The notes under the pieces are model-generated. The model had not been told where the DNA came from. It did not search any database and was given only the letters and a program-made list of their open reading frames with translations. From assembly GCA_023412435.1 (NCBI GenBank), contig JAEYNS010000168.1, positions 1 to 5,630 of the forward strand: a stretch of 5,630 nucleotides of DNA, in the 5' to 3' direction. The position numbers and the translations under genes are program-made. This DNA is from Actinomycetes bacterium. Its GTDB lineage: Bacteria; Actinomycetota; Actinomycetes; Propionibacteriales; Propionibacteriaceae. Shown in pieces: positions 1 through 5,546 of the stretch. Numbering within the stretch: the first letter of the stretch is position 1; each line of letters starts with the position of its first letter.

Positions 1-40
1 AGTCAAGGGCGGCCTGGCGGAGGGGGTCGGGGATGGTCAC
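1..40 (-). CDS. Start of a downstream gene, probably a phosphohexomutase (partial)
   Basis: Only the first 13 codons lie in the window, read from a GTG at 40-38: M-T-I-P-D-P-L-R-Q-A-A-L-D. The GTG overlaps the TGA stop of the purine nucleoside phosphorylase gene as GTGA, the usual sign of translational coupling. A GGAG (49-46 on the minus strand) sits 5 nt before it, inside the upstream gene. The fragment is too short to identify by itself. The product is inferred from context: in M. tuberculosis the gene after deoD is pmmB (phosphomannomutase/phosphoglucomutase family), and the other genes of that neighbourhood are also present here. The existence of the gene is fairly safe; the product is a guess from neighbourhood. 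Confidence 0.5.
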   Translation of the reverse strand, partial: MTIPDPLRQAALD

Positions 41-828
41 AGCCGCTCCAGCAGCCCGGCCAGCAGCGCCCGGAGCCGGGGCTCGGCGGCCCGTCCGGCC
101 TCGATCACCTCGGTGTGGTTGAGCGGTTCGGGAGAGATCCCCGCGCCGAGGTTGGTGACCAGCGAGATCCCCAGCACGTCCAGCCCGGCCTCGCGCGCGG
201 CGATGGTCTCCAGGGTGGTGGACATCCCGACCAGGTCGCCGCCCAGCACCTGTGCCATCTTCACCTCGGCCGGGGTCTCGTACTGCGGGCCGCGGAACTG
301 CACGTACACCCCCTCCTGCAAGGTGGGGTCGACCTCGCGGGCGAGTTCGCGCAGGCGCACCGAGTACGCCTCGGTCAGGTCGATGAAGGTGGCTCCCGTG
401 AGCGGGGTGGCGCCGGTCAGGTTGATGTGGTCGCGGATCAGCACCGGCGTTCCGGGGGTGTAGTCGGGGTTCAGCCCGCCACAGCCGTTGGTCAGGACGA
501 TGGTGGCGGCGCCGGCGGCCGCCGCCGTCCGGACGCCATGGACCACCGGCTCGACGCCCCTGCCCTCGTAGAAGTGGGTCCGCCCGGTGAACAGCGCTGC
601 CACCTTCCCCGCAGCGGTGCGCAGCAGGCGCAGTTCGCCGCCATGGCCTGCGACGACGGGGGCGGAGAATCCGGGGACGCTGTGCAGCGGGAGGGCGCCG
701 ATCGGCTCACCGAGCCCTGCGGCGGCATTCGACCAGCCGGACCCCAGCACCAGGGCGAGGTCGATGCGGTCGATTCCGAAGGCTTCCAGGACGTGCGCGG
801 CCGCCGCCCGTGGGTCGAGATCAGTCAC
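37..828 (-). CDS. deoD: Purine nucleoside phosphorylase, trimeric (family 2) type
   Basis: This cytoplasmic enzyme phosphorolyses (deoxy)inosine and (deoxy)guanosine to the free base and (deoxy)ribose 1-phosphate for purine salvage. The 263-residue length fits the trimeric family. Visible family motifs are LGSGW (28-32, phosphate-binding Ser30), AGH (60-62), FTGRTHFYEG (80-89, phosphate-binding Arg83 and His85), LTNGCGGLN (112-120), GPQYETPAE (180-188, base-binding Glu184), VGMSTTLE (200-207, Met202 and Ser203) and TNLGAG (225-230, base-binding Asn226). The conserved sites I know are all present, so it should be active. Start is GTG at 828, 9 nt after the stop of the membrane protein gene. 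No good Shine-Dalgarno lies at normal spacing (a GGAGG is about 17-20 nt upstream), so translation may depend on coupling. The next gene overlaps its stop by 4 nt. Actinobacterial genes of this type are called deoD or punA; the family call is much firmer than the symbol. Confidence 0.95.
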   Translation of the reverse strand: MTDLDPRAAAAHVLEAFGIDRIDLALVLGSGWSNAAAGLGEPIGALPLHSVPGFSAPVVAGHGGELRLLRTAAGKVAALFTGRTHFYEGRGVEPVVHGVRTAAAAGAATIVLTNGCGGLNPDYTPGTPVLIRDHINLTGATPLTGATFIDLTEAYSVRLRELAREVDPTLQEGVYVQFRGPQYETPAEVKMAQVLGGDLVGMSTTLETIAAREAGLDVLGISLVTNLGAGISPEPLNHTEVIEAGRAAEPRLRALLAGLLERL

Positions 829-837
829 GTCGTGACT

Positions 838-1326
838 CTACCGATCCCCCTCCGAGGAGGCCACCGGGCGCGGGACGGAGTCGGCGTCGGAGGGCTCCTC
901 CTCGTCCTCGTCGTCCTCGTCGTCCTCGGCCAGGACTGTGAACAGCGATTCCGCGCGCAGTCGGCGGCGCGGCAGGTGGGTGATCACCACCAGCATCGCC
1001 ACCAGCAGCCCCACCCAGACCGCTGCCAGCCCGGGGTGCACCATGCCGCGGGGGCCGGTGAGGTAGGCGAAGCCGACCAGCGCGAGGCCGACCAGCGCCA
1101 CCCCCGCGGCGACCCCCAGCGCCACCCTGCCCCGGCCGCCCAGGGGCTGCATTCGGCGCGCCAGGTGCCACAGGCCGAGGCCGAGCGCCGCCTGCAGCGG
1201 CAAGGCCGCCAGTTCGAGCAGGACCACCTGGGCCGGGGTGGCCTCGGTCCAGCCGAGGATGATCATCGCCACGGCGGCGATCACCCCGTAGCCGATCAGG
1301 ATGCCGACGATCCAGGGGCGGGTCAT
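838..1326 (-). CDS. Small four-helix membrane protein with acidic C-terminal tail (Rv3304-like position)
   Basis: The 162-residue product has four hydrophobic segments at about residues 5-25, 33-53, 68-89 and 99-118. Positive charges (R57, R58, R65, R67 and the RRRLR at 120-124) fall in the loop between helices 2 and 3 and after helix 4. By the positive-inside rule, both termini should be cytoplasmic. The soluble C-terminal tail carries an 11-residue run of only Asp and Glu (134-144). I recognise no enzyme motif and the function is unknown. Its position between lpdA and deoD matches the conserved membrane protein Rv3304 of M. tuberculosis; homology is inferred from position and topology, not alignment. 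Start is ATG 1326 with no Shine-Dalgarno; a TAGGCT box 6 nt upstream suggests a leaderless mRNA. It heads a minus-strand run with the phosphorylase 9 nt downstream. Confidence 0.85.
   Translation of the reverse strand: MTRPWIVGILIGYGVIAAVAMIILGWTEATPAQVVLLELAALPLQAALGLGLWHLARRMQPLGGRGRVALGVAAGVALVGLALVGFAYLTGPRGMVHPGLAAVWVGLLVAMLVVITHLPRRRLRAESLFTVLAEDDEDDEDEEEPSDADSVPRPVASSEGDR
896..928. repeat. Imperfect short tandem repeat coding the Asp/Glu tail
   Basis: The plus strand reads as mixed CTC and GTC triplets, with a 9-bp unit (GTCGTCCTC) visible in tandem. On the minus strand these are GAG/GAC codons that encode the acidic run of the membrane protein. Because the period is a multiple of three, gain or loss of units would keep the frame and only change the tail length. 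Confidence 0.6.
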
Positions 1327-1332
1327 CCCGGC

Positions 1333-1338
1333 AGCCTA
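1333..1338 (-). promoter_or_regulatory. Candidate -10 box of a leaderless promoter for the membrane protein operon
   Basis: On the minus strand TAGGCT fits the actinobacterial -10 pattern TANNNT and ends exactly 6 nt before the ATG at 1326. That would put the transcription start at or next to the start codon. The sequence before the ATG (CTGCCGGG) has no Shine-Dalgarno, which is consistent. No convincing -35 box is visible at 16-18 nt. A TANNNT match is common by chance, so this rests mainly on its spacing. Confidence 0.4.
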
Positions 1339-1397
1339 GACGCTGGGGCGGCCGGGACTGGTATCGGGCGGCCCGCGACGTGCGGGACCGGTGGGGG

Positions 1398-1426
1398 TTA
1401 CGTCCCGGCCCACCGGCGGTAAGAAT
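1398..1426 (+). promoter_or_regulatory. Candidate leaderless promoter of lpdA
   Basis: AAGAAT (1421-1426) matches the -10 pattern at its A and final T, and ends 6 nt before the ATG at 1433. A weak -35-like TTACGT (1398-1403) lies 17 nt further up. The only purine-rich stretch, AGGA at 1429-1432, touches the ATG and so is too close to act as a ribosome binding site. Transcription starting at the ATG is therefore the simplest reading. Confidence 0.35.
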
Positions 1427-1432
1427 GCAGGA

Positions 1433-2839
1433 ATGGCGACGGTGGTGATCATCGGGGGCGGGCCGGGCGGCTACGAGGCGGCCCTGGTGGCCCGGCAACT
1501 CGGCGGTGAGGTGACCCTCGTCGAGCGCGCCGAGGTCGGCGGCTCCGCCGTCCTGACCGATGTGGTCCCCAGCAAGACGCTGATCACCGCTGCCGAGCTG
1601 ATGTCGGAGCTCCGCAGGGCGGGCGAGGTGGGGCTGCGGCTGCGCGGCGGCGGAGACCTGGCGCCGTCGGTCGAGGTGGACCTGGGGGGCGTGAACCGCC
1701 GGATCCGGGCGCTCGCCGAGGCGCAGTCGCAGGACATCCGGCGCCGGCTGACCGAGGACGGCGTCCGGCTGATCCGGGGCACGGGGCGGCTGGACGGCAC
1801 CAGCCGGGTGATCGCCACCACAGAGCAGGGCGACGAGGCGCTGCCCGCCGACATCATTCTGGTGGCGACCGGCGCGCGGCCGCGGGAGTTGCCGACCGCC
1901 GTCCCGGACGGGGAACGGATCCTGACCTGGACCCAGCTCTACGACCTGGACCGGCTGCCCGAGCACCTGGTGGTGGTCGGGTCCGGGGTGACCGGCGCCG
2001 AGTTCGCCAGCGCCTACCGCACCCTCGGCGCCGAGGTGACCCTCGTGTCGTCCCGCAGCCAGGTGCTGCCGGGGGAGGACGCCGACGCCGCCGCGCTGAT
2101 CCAGACGGTGTTCGAGGCCAGCGGCATGACGGTGCTGAGCAACACGAGGGCGGCGTCGGTTGCGCGGCGGGGCGACGAGGTGGTGGTGACCCTCGCCGAC
2201 GGCGCCGAGGTGGTCGGCTCGCACTGCCTGATGGCGGTCGGTGCCATCCCCAACACCGCAGGGCTCGGGCTCGCCGAGGCCGGGGTGGCGTTGGGAGCCG
2301 ACGGCCACCTCACCGTCGACAAGGTCTCCCGGACCTCGGCCCGCGGGGTCTACGCCGCCGGTGACTGCACGGGGGTGTTCGCGCTCGCCTCGGTCGCCGC
2401 CATGCAGGGCAGGATCGCGATGTGGCACGCCCTGGGCGACGCCGTCACCCCGCTGGACCTCAAGGCGGTGGCCGCCACGGTGTTCACCGCGCCGGAGATC
2501 GCGACGGTGGGGGTCAGCGAGAAGGACCTGTCCGACGACCTGCGGGGGGTGGTGGCGCGGCTGCCGCTGAAATCCAACGCCCGGGCCAAGATGCGGGCTG
2601 TCACCGATGGCTTCGTGAAGCTGATCTGCCTGCCGGCCACGGGCACGGTGATCGGCGGGGTGGTGGTGGCGCCCTCGGCCAGTGAGCTCATCCACCCGTT
2701 GTCGGTCGCGGTGCGCAACCAGCTGACGGTCGACGAGCTGGCCGGCTCCTTCACCGTCTACCCGTCGCTGTCAGGTTCGCTGGCGGAGGTGGCGCGCCGG
2801 CTGCACGGCCACGCCGCCGACCGGGTCATCACCTACTGA
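1433..2839 (+). CDS. lpdA: LpdA-type flavoprotein, NAD(P)H:quinone reductase-like, lacking redox cysteines
   Basis: The 468-residue product has the fold of the flavoprotein disulfide reductase family: an N-terminal FAD Rossmann motif GGGPGGYEA (8-16), an ATGARP linker (145-150), the NAD(P)H Rossmann motif GSGVTGAE (183-190), a second FAD motif YAAGD (307-311), and a C-terminal dimerisation domain from about residue 345. The active disulfide GGxCxxxxCxPSK of lipoamide dehydrogenase reads G-G-S-A-V-L-T-D-V-V-P-S-K (36-48), so both cysteines are gone (Ala39, Val44). The C-terminal His-x4-Glu dyad is replaced by Tyr443 and Gly448. It therefore cannot be a classical dihydrolipoamide dehydrogenase. 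It closely resembles M. tuberculosis LpdA (Rv3303c), a flavoprotein described as an NAD(P)H quinone reductase; that protein keeps the second cysteine as I recall its sequence. I chose ATG 1433 over the in-frame GTG 1391 because the FAD motif then starts at residue 8, as is normal. Its 3' end overlaps the convergent regulator gene by 11 bp. Confidence 0.92.
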   Translation: MATVVIIGGGPGGYEAALVARQLGGEVTLVERAEVGGSAVLTDVVPSKTLITAAELMSELRRAGEVGLRLRGGGDLAPSVEVDLGGVNRRIRALAEAQSQDIRRRLTEDGVRLIRGTGRLDGTSRVIATTEQGDEALPADIILVATGARPRELPTAVPDGERILTWTQLYDLDRLPEHLVVVGSGVTGAEFASAYRTLGAEVTLVSSRSQVLPGEDADAAALIQTVFEASGMTVLSNTRAASVARRGDEVVVTLADGAEVVGSHCLMAVGAIPNTAGLGLAEAGVALGADGHLTVDKVSRTSARGVYAAGDCTGVFALASVAAMQGRIAMWHALGDAVTPLDLKAVAATVFTAPEIATVGVSEKDLSDDLRGVVARLPLKSNARAKMRAVTDGFVKLICLPATGTVIGGVVVAPSASELIHPLSVAVRNQLTVDELAGSFTVYPSLSGSLAEVARRLHGHAADRVITY

Positions 2840-4049
2840 GGACGCCGACGGTGTCGGGGTCGCCGGTTCGCCGACCGACCGAGGCAGGGTCGGACAGCAG
2901 CTGCGCGAAGGCGAGCTGGGCGGCGCCGATCATCAGCAGGTGCGAACCCACCTCGGTGGCGGTGATCCGCACCCCGGCGAAGGACGGCGGCAGGGCGGCT
3001 GCGGCGACCGCGGCGTGCAGCCGCTCGGGGTCGTAGGCCAGCAGCGCCGAGAGGAAGCCGCCCAGCGCGACCACCTGCGGGTTGAGCAGGTTGATGGCCG
3101 AGGCCAGCGCGGTGCCGAGGTGGTCGAGTTGGCGCTCGACGATCGCCCGCACCGTCGGCGAGCGGTCGGCCAGCAGGGCTTTCTCGAAGGTGTCGGCGTC
3201 GACCCGGTCGAGTCCGAGCGCGGCCAGCAACTCGGCGCGGGTCACCTCGGCCTCGAGGGTTCCGGAGATCCCGGCGGAATCGACCGCGGTGGAGGAGGAG
3301 ACCCGGATATGGCCGAGTTCGCCGCCGTAGCCCGAGGCTCCGGCCAGCAGTTCGCCGCCGGTGACCAGCCCGCCGCCGATCCCGCTGGCCCCGCCGTTGA
3401 GGTAGATGAAGTGCTGCCTGCCGCGGCCGGCGCCGAAGTCGCGTTCGGCCAGCGCGCCGAGCCCGGCGTCGTTGGCCACCCGGACCGGTAGCCCGGTGGC
3501 GCGCTCGAGCGGCTCCCCGAACGGCTCCTCGTGCCAGTTCAGGTGCGGCGCGTTCATCACCACGCCGTCGCGGGTGCGGACCTGACCGGGGACCGCGACG
3601 CCGATGCCCGCCATCAGGTGCTCGTCGAGTTCGAGCCGCATCCCGCCCAGGACTGCCGCGATGATGCTGACGGCCTCGGCGGCGGACGGGATCCGGTCGT
3701 AGTCGTGCCGGATCACCCGCTTCACGGTGCCGTCCAGCCCGACCAGGCCGATGGTCAGGGCGTCGATCTCGGGGTTCACCGCGACCGCCGCCACGTTCGG
3801 ACGGACGGCGACGACAGGGCTGGGTCGCCCGACCCGCCGGGAGGCATCCGGTTCGCGCTCGCTGACGAGGTTGAGGTCGACGAGGTCGGCGACCAGGCTG
3901 GCGATCGTGGAGCGGTTGCGTCCGGTGGCCCGGCTGAGCGCGGCTCTGGAACGGGGCCCGGACAGGTAGAGGATCCGCAGCACGGCGGACAGGTTCGACC
4001 GCCGGATGCTCTCCGTGGTGCCGGTGATACTGCCGGCGCCTGCTGGCAT
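2829..4049 (-). CDS. xylR: ROK-family transcriptional repressor of the xylose operon (XylR-like)
   Basis: This 406-residue protein has an N-terminal winged helix-turn-helix (about 18-65, followed by the RRVGRPSP wing end at 71-78) and a ROK sugar-binding domain (about 88-385). ROK motifs include GIGVAVPG (148-155), ANDAG (192-196, with the Asp that is catalytic in ROK kinases), NGGASGIGGG (218-227) and GELGH (243-247). The usual zinc motif CxCGxxGCxE after that His reads D-S-A-G-I-S-G-T-L-E (257-266), so all three cysteines are missing although His247 and the final Glu remain. Its divergent position next to xylA and the shared operator-like repeats imply repression of xylAB relieved by xylose or a derivative, plus autoregulation. 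ATG 4049 is chosen because AAGGAGG lies 4 nt upstream; the frame stays open to 4205, but those 52 codons cover the promoter and look non-coding. The ROK class is certain; the xylose ligand is inferred from context. Confidence 0.9.
   Translation of the reverse strand: MPAGAGSITGTTESIRRSNLSAVLRILYLSGPRSRAALSRATGRNRSTIASLVADLVDLNLVSEREPDASRRVGRPSPVVAVRPNVAAVAVNPEIDALTIGLVGLDGTVKRVIRHDYDRIPSAAEAVSIIAAVLGGMRLELDEHLMAGIGVAVPGQVRTRDGVVMNAPHLNWHEEPFGEPLERATGLPVRVANDAGLGALAERDFGAGRGRQHFIYLNGGASGIGGGLVTGGELLAGASGYGGELGHIRVSSSTAVDSAGISGTLEAEVTRAELLAALGLDRVDADTFEKALLADRSPTVRAIVERQLDHLGTALASAINLLNPQVVALGGFLSALLAYDPERLHAAVAAAALPPSFAGVRITATEVGSHLLMIGAAQLAFAQLLSDPASVGRRTGDPDTVGVLSR
2845..2876 (+). terminator. 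Two adjacent hairpins after the lpdA stop, possible terminator
   Basis: Just after the lpdA TGA lie CCGAC-GGT-GTCGG (2845-2857, 5-bp stem, 3-nt loop) and a second imperfect hairpin with arms GGTCG (2858-2862) and CGACC (2872-2876). Neither has a T-tract. Both lie inside the last codons of the convergent regulator gene, so coding constraint could explain them. Their position makes a weak terminator possible. Confidence 0.25.
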
Positions 4050-4053
4050 GGGG

Positions 4054-4060
4054 CCTCCTT
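4054..4060 (-). promoter_or_regulatory. Strong ribosome binding site of the ROK regulator
   Basis: AAGGAGG on the minus strand, separated by CCCC from the ATG at 4049. It is the best Shine-Dalgarno in the window and fixes the start codon. Its 5' edge directly touches the hairpin at 4061-4092. Confidence 0.85.
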
Positions 4061-4092
4061 CGCACCGACCTCCCGCGGTTGGTGTCGGTGCG
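4061..4092 (-). promoter_or_regulatory. 5'-UTR hairpin abutting the regulator's ribosome binding site
   Basis: Perfect 9-bp inverted repeat CGCACCGAC / GTCGGTGCG (4061-4069 and 4084-4092) with a 14-nt loop. In the regulator mRNA it would fold as a GC-rich stem whose last base is adjacent to the first base of AAGGAGG. It could tune translation or mRNA stability, or serve as a DNA operator for a dimeric protein. There is no U-run, so it is not a standard terminator. Confidence 0.55.
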
Positions 4093-4129
4093 GCGCGCGG
4101 AGGCGGCTGCGACACCCGACCCACGTCCT

Positions 4130-4148
4130 TTGTGGGTAAGCGCAACAT
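4130..4148. promoter_or_regulatory. Candidate ROK operator at the regulator promoter (imperfect)
   Basis: On the minus strand this 19-bp site is ATGTTGCGCTTACCCACAA. It keeps one exact half-site (ATGTTG) and four of six bases of the other arm, with the same 7-bp spacer as the site at 4288-4306. The two sites agree at 13 of 19 positions when aligned in this orientation. It overlaps the predicted -10 and start point of the regulator gene, as expected for autorepression. Confidence 0.5.
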
Positions 4149-4173
4149 AACCACTGCGTTCTCGCGATGGCAA
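4144..4173 (-). promoter_or_regulatory. Candidate promoter of the ROK regulator
   Basis: Minus strand: -35 TTGCCA (4173-4168, 5 of 6 to TTGACA) and -10 TATGTT (4149-4144), separated by 18 bp, or 17 bp if the -10 is read as TTATGT. The predicted start is near 4137, giving a leader of about 88 nt that contains the hairpin at 4061-4092. The stretch is visibly more A/T-rich than its surroundings. Confidence 0.55.
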
Positions 4174-4263
4174 GCCTTGAGAGAAATCGCCGCGACGATG
4201 CCCACCTCAGGGGACGCTGTGACCAGCGAGGCGCGACCCCGAGGAGGAGGTGGCCGGGGGAGG

Positions 4264-4292
4264 TGGACAGGCGAGCGCGAGGATTATATGTT
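4264..4292 (+). promoter_or_regulatory. Candidate promoter of xylA(B)
   Basis: -35 TGGACA (4264-4269, 5 of 6 to TTGACA), 17-bp spacer, -10 TATGTT (4287-4292). The predicted start is around 4299, leaving a leader of about 41 nt before the GTG at 4340. The -10 is the same hexamer as in the divergent regulator promoter. The two -35 boxes lie about 90 bp apart, back to back. Confidence 0.6.
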
Positions 4293-4306
4293 GATGAAGG
4301 CAACAT
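4288..4306. promoter_or_regulatory. Candidate ROK operator over the xylA -10 and start site
   Basis: Perfect 6-bp inverted repeat ATGTTG-ATGAAGG-CAACAT. It covers five bases of the -10 box and the predicted transcription start, a classic repressor position. A divergent ROK regulator is the obvious binder. CAACAT also occurs in xylA coding sequence (near 4702 and 5272), but without a matching left arm there. Confidence 0.6.
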
Positions 4307-4339
4307 TCCGCACGCTGTAGTGACAGATTGGACCCTTCC

Positions 4340-5530
4340 GTGACTCTCACACCGACCCCGGCCGACAAGTTCACCTTCGGCCTCTGGACCGTCGGCTACG
4401 CCGGCAACGACCCCTTCGGGCCCGCCACCCGCGCCCCGCTGGACGTCGTCCACGTCGTCGAGAAGCTCGCCGAGCTCGGCGCCTACGGGCTCACCTTCCA
4501 CGACGACGACCTGTTCGCCTTCGGGTCGACCGAGGACGAGCGGCGCAAGCAGATCGACCGGCTGAAGGCCGCCCTCGAGGCGACCGGCCTGAAGACGCCG
4601 ATGATCACCACGAACCTGTTCAGCCAGCCGGTGTTCAAGGACGGCGGGTTCACGTCCAATGACCGCACGGTGCGCCGCTTCGCGCTGCGCAAGGTGCTGC
4701 GCAACATCGACCTTGCCGCCGAGCTCGGTGCTACCACGTTCGTGATGTGGGGCGGCCGCGAGGGCGCCGAGTACGACGCGGCCAAGGACATCAGGGCCGC
4801 GCTCGAGCGCTACCGCGAGGCCGTGAACCTGCTCGGCCAGTACGTCGTCGACAAGGGCTACGACATCAAGTTCGCGATTGAGCCCAAGCCGAACGAACCC
4901 CGCGGCGACATCCTGCTGCCGACCGTCGGCCACGCGATCGCCTTCATCGAGACCCTCGAGCGCCCCGAGATGGTGGGCCTCAACCCCGAGGTCGGCCACG
5001 AGCAGATGGCCGGACTCAACTTCGCCTCCGCGATCGCGCAGGCGCTGTACCACGGCAAGCTCTTCCACCTCGACCTCAACGGCCAGCGCGGCATCAAGTA
5101 CGACCAGGACCTGGTCTTCGGCCACGGCGACCTGCACAACTCGTTCGCGCTGGTCGACCTGCTGGAGAACGGCGGGCCCGACGGCGGCCAGGCCTACACC
5201 GGCCCGCGCCACTTCGACTACAAGCCCTCGCGCACCGAGAACGAGGACGGGGTGTGGGTGTCGGCAGCGGCCAACATGAAGACCTACCTGCTGCTGAAGG
5301 AGCGGGCGGCCGCCTTCCGCGCCGATCCCGAGGTCCAGGAGGCGCTCGCTGCGGCCAAGGTGCCCGAGCTGTCGGTGCCCACGCTGGGTGACGGCGAGAG
5401 CTACGACGACCTGATCGCCGACCGGTCCGCGTTCGAGGACTTCGACGCCGGCCGGTACTTCGACGAGATCGGGTTCGGCTTCGTCCGGGTCCAGCAGCTG
5501 GCCACCGAGCACCTGCTCGGCGCCCGCTGA
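4340..5530 (+). CDS. xylA: Xylose isomerase, Streptomyces-type (class I)
   Basis: This cytoplasmic, divalent-metal-dependent TIM-barrel enzyme converts D-xylose to D-xylulose (and D-glucose to D-fructose). From the GTG at 4340 the 396-residue product matches classical Streptomyces numbering: Trp16, His54 and Asp57 (FHDDDL), Thr90, Phe94, Trp137, Glu181 and Lys183 ([10 protein letters not shown]), Glu217, His220 ([10 protein letters not shown]), Asp245, Asp255 and Asp257. The last metal ligand, Asp287, is at 293 here because of a six-residue insertion in the loop at about 279-284. All catalytic and metal-binding residues are present. An in-frame TTG at 4328 would add four residues, but GTG reproduces the family N-terminus. 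No strong Shine-Dalgarno precedes either. Transcription probably starts near 4299 under the divergent ROK repressor, and xylB follows 16 nt after the stop. Confidence 0.97.
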   Translation: MTLTPTPADKFTFGLWTVGYAGNDPFGPATRAPLDVVHVVEKLAELGAYGLTFHDDDLFAFGSTEDERRKQIDRLKAALEATGLKTPMITTNLFSQPVFKDGGFTSNDRTVRRFALRKVLRNIDLAAELGATTFVMWGGREGAEYDAAKDIRAALERYREAVNLLGQYVVDKGYDIKFAIEPKPNEPRGDILLPTVGHAIAFIETLERPEMVGLNPEVGHEQMAGLNFASAIAQALYHGKLFHLDLNGQRGIKYDQDLVFGHGDLHNSFALVDLLENGGPDGGQAYTGPRHFDYKPSRTENEDGVWVSAAANMKTYLLLKERAAAFRADPEVQEALAAAKVPELSVPTLGDGESYDDLIADRSAFEDFDAGRYFDEIGFGFVRVQQLATEHLLGAR

Positions 5531-5534
5531 GAAC

Positions 5535-5540
5535 GGAGGG
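5535..5540 (+). promoter_or_regulatory. Ribosome binding site that sets the xylB start
   Basis: GGAGGG in the short xylA-xylB gap. It touches the first ATG (5541) but lies 6 nt before the second, in-frame ATG (5547), so the second is the likelier start. Confidence 0.7.
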
Positions 5541-5546
5541 ATGGGG

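Noticed and set aside
115..1422. Long plus-strand open frame (435 codons) opposite the phosphorylase and membrane protein genes
   Set aside because: Its translation is low-complexity Gly/Arg/Gln/His-rich with no recognisable motif, while the opposite strand has complete family motifs. It is a high-GC shadow frame.
1391..1432. GTG at 1391 as the lpdA start
   Set aside because: It would put 14 unrelated residues before the FAD motif and place the start inside the likely promoter; ATG 1433 fits the family N-terminus.
821..2695. 624-codon minus-strand open frame antisense to lpdA
   Set aside because: Product is Arg/His/Gly-rich with no domain, and it fully overlaps an intact flavoprotein gene; explained by codon bias on the other strand.
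4050..4205. In-frame N-terminal extension of the ROK regulator by 52 codons
   Set aside because: It lies upstream of a strong Shine-Dalgarno and ATG, covers the predicted promoter and operator, and does not look like ROK N-terminal sequence.
4219..4234. TGTGA motif upstream of xylA as a CRP-type catabolite control site
   Set aside because: Only one half-site is present; no matching TCACA at the required spacing.
4288..4320. Ten-codon mini-ORF ([10 protein letters not shown]) with GAGG 5 nt upstream, possible xylA leader peptide
   Set aside because: Its start codon lies inside the predicted -10 box and operator, so it would not be transcribed from the best promoter. It would be reconsidered if transcription starts upstream of about 4275.
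4328..4339. TTG at 4328 as the xylA start
   Set aside because: No ribosome binding site, and the GTG at 4340 gives residue numbering identical to Streptomyces XylA at Trp16, His54 and Asp57. It cannot be fully excluded.
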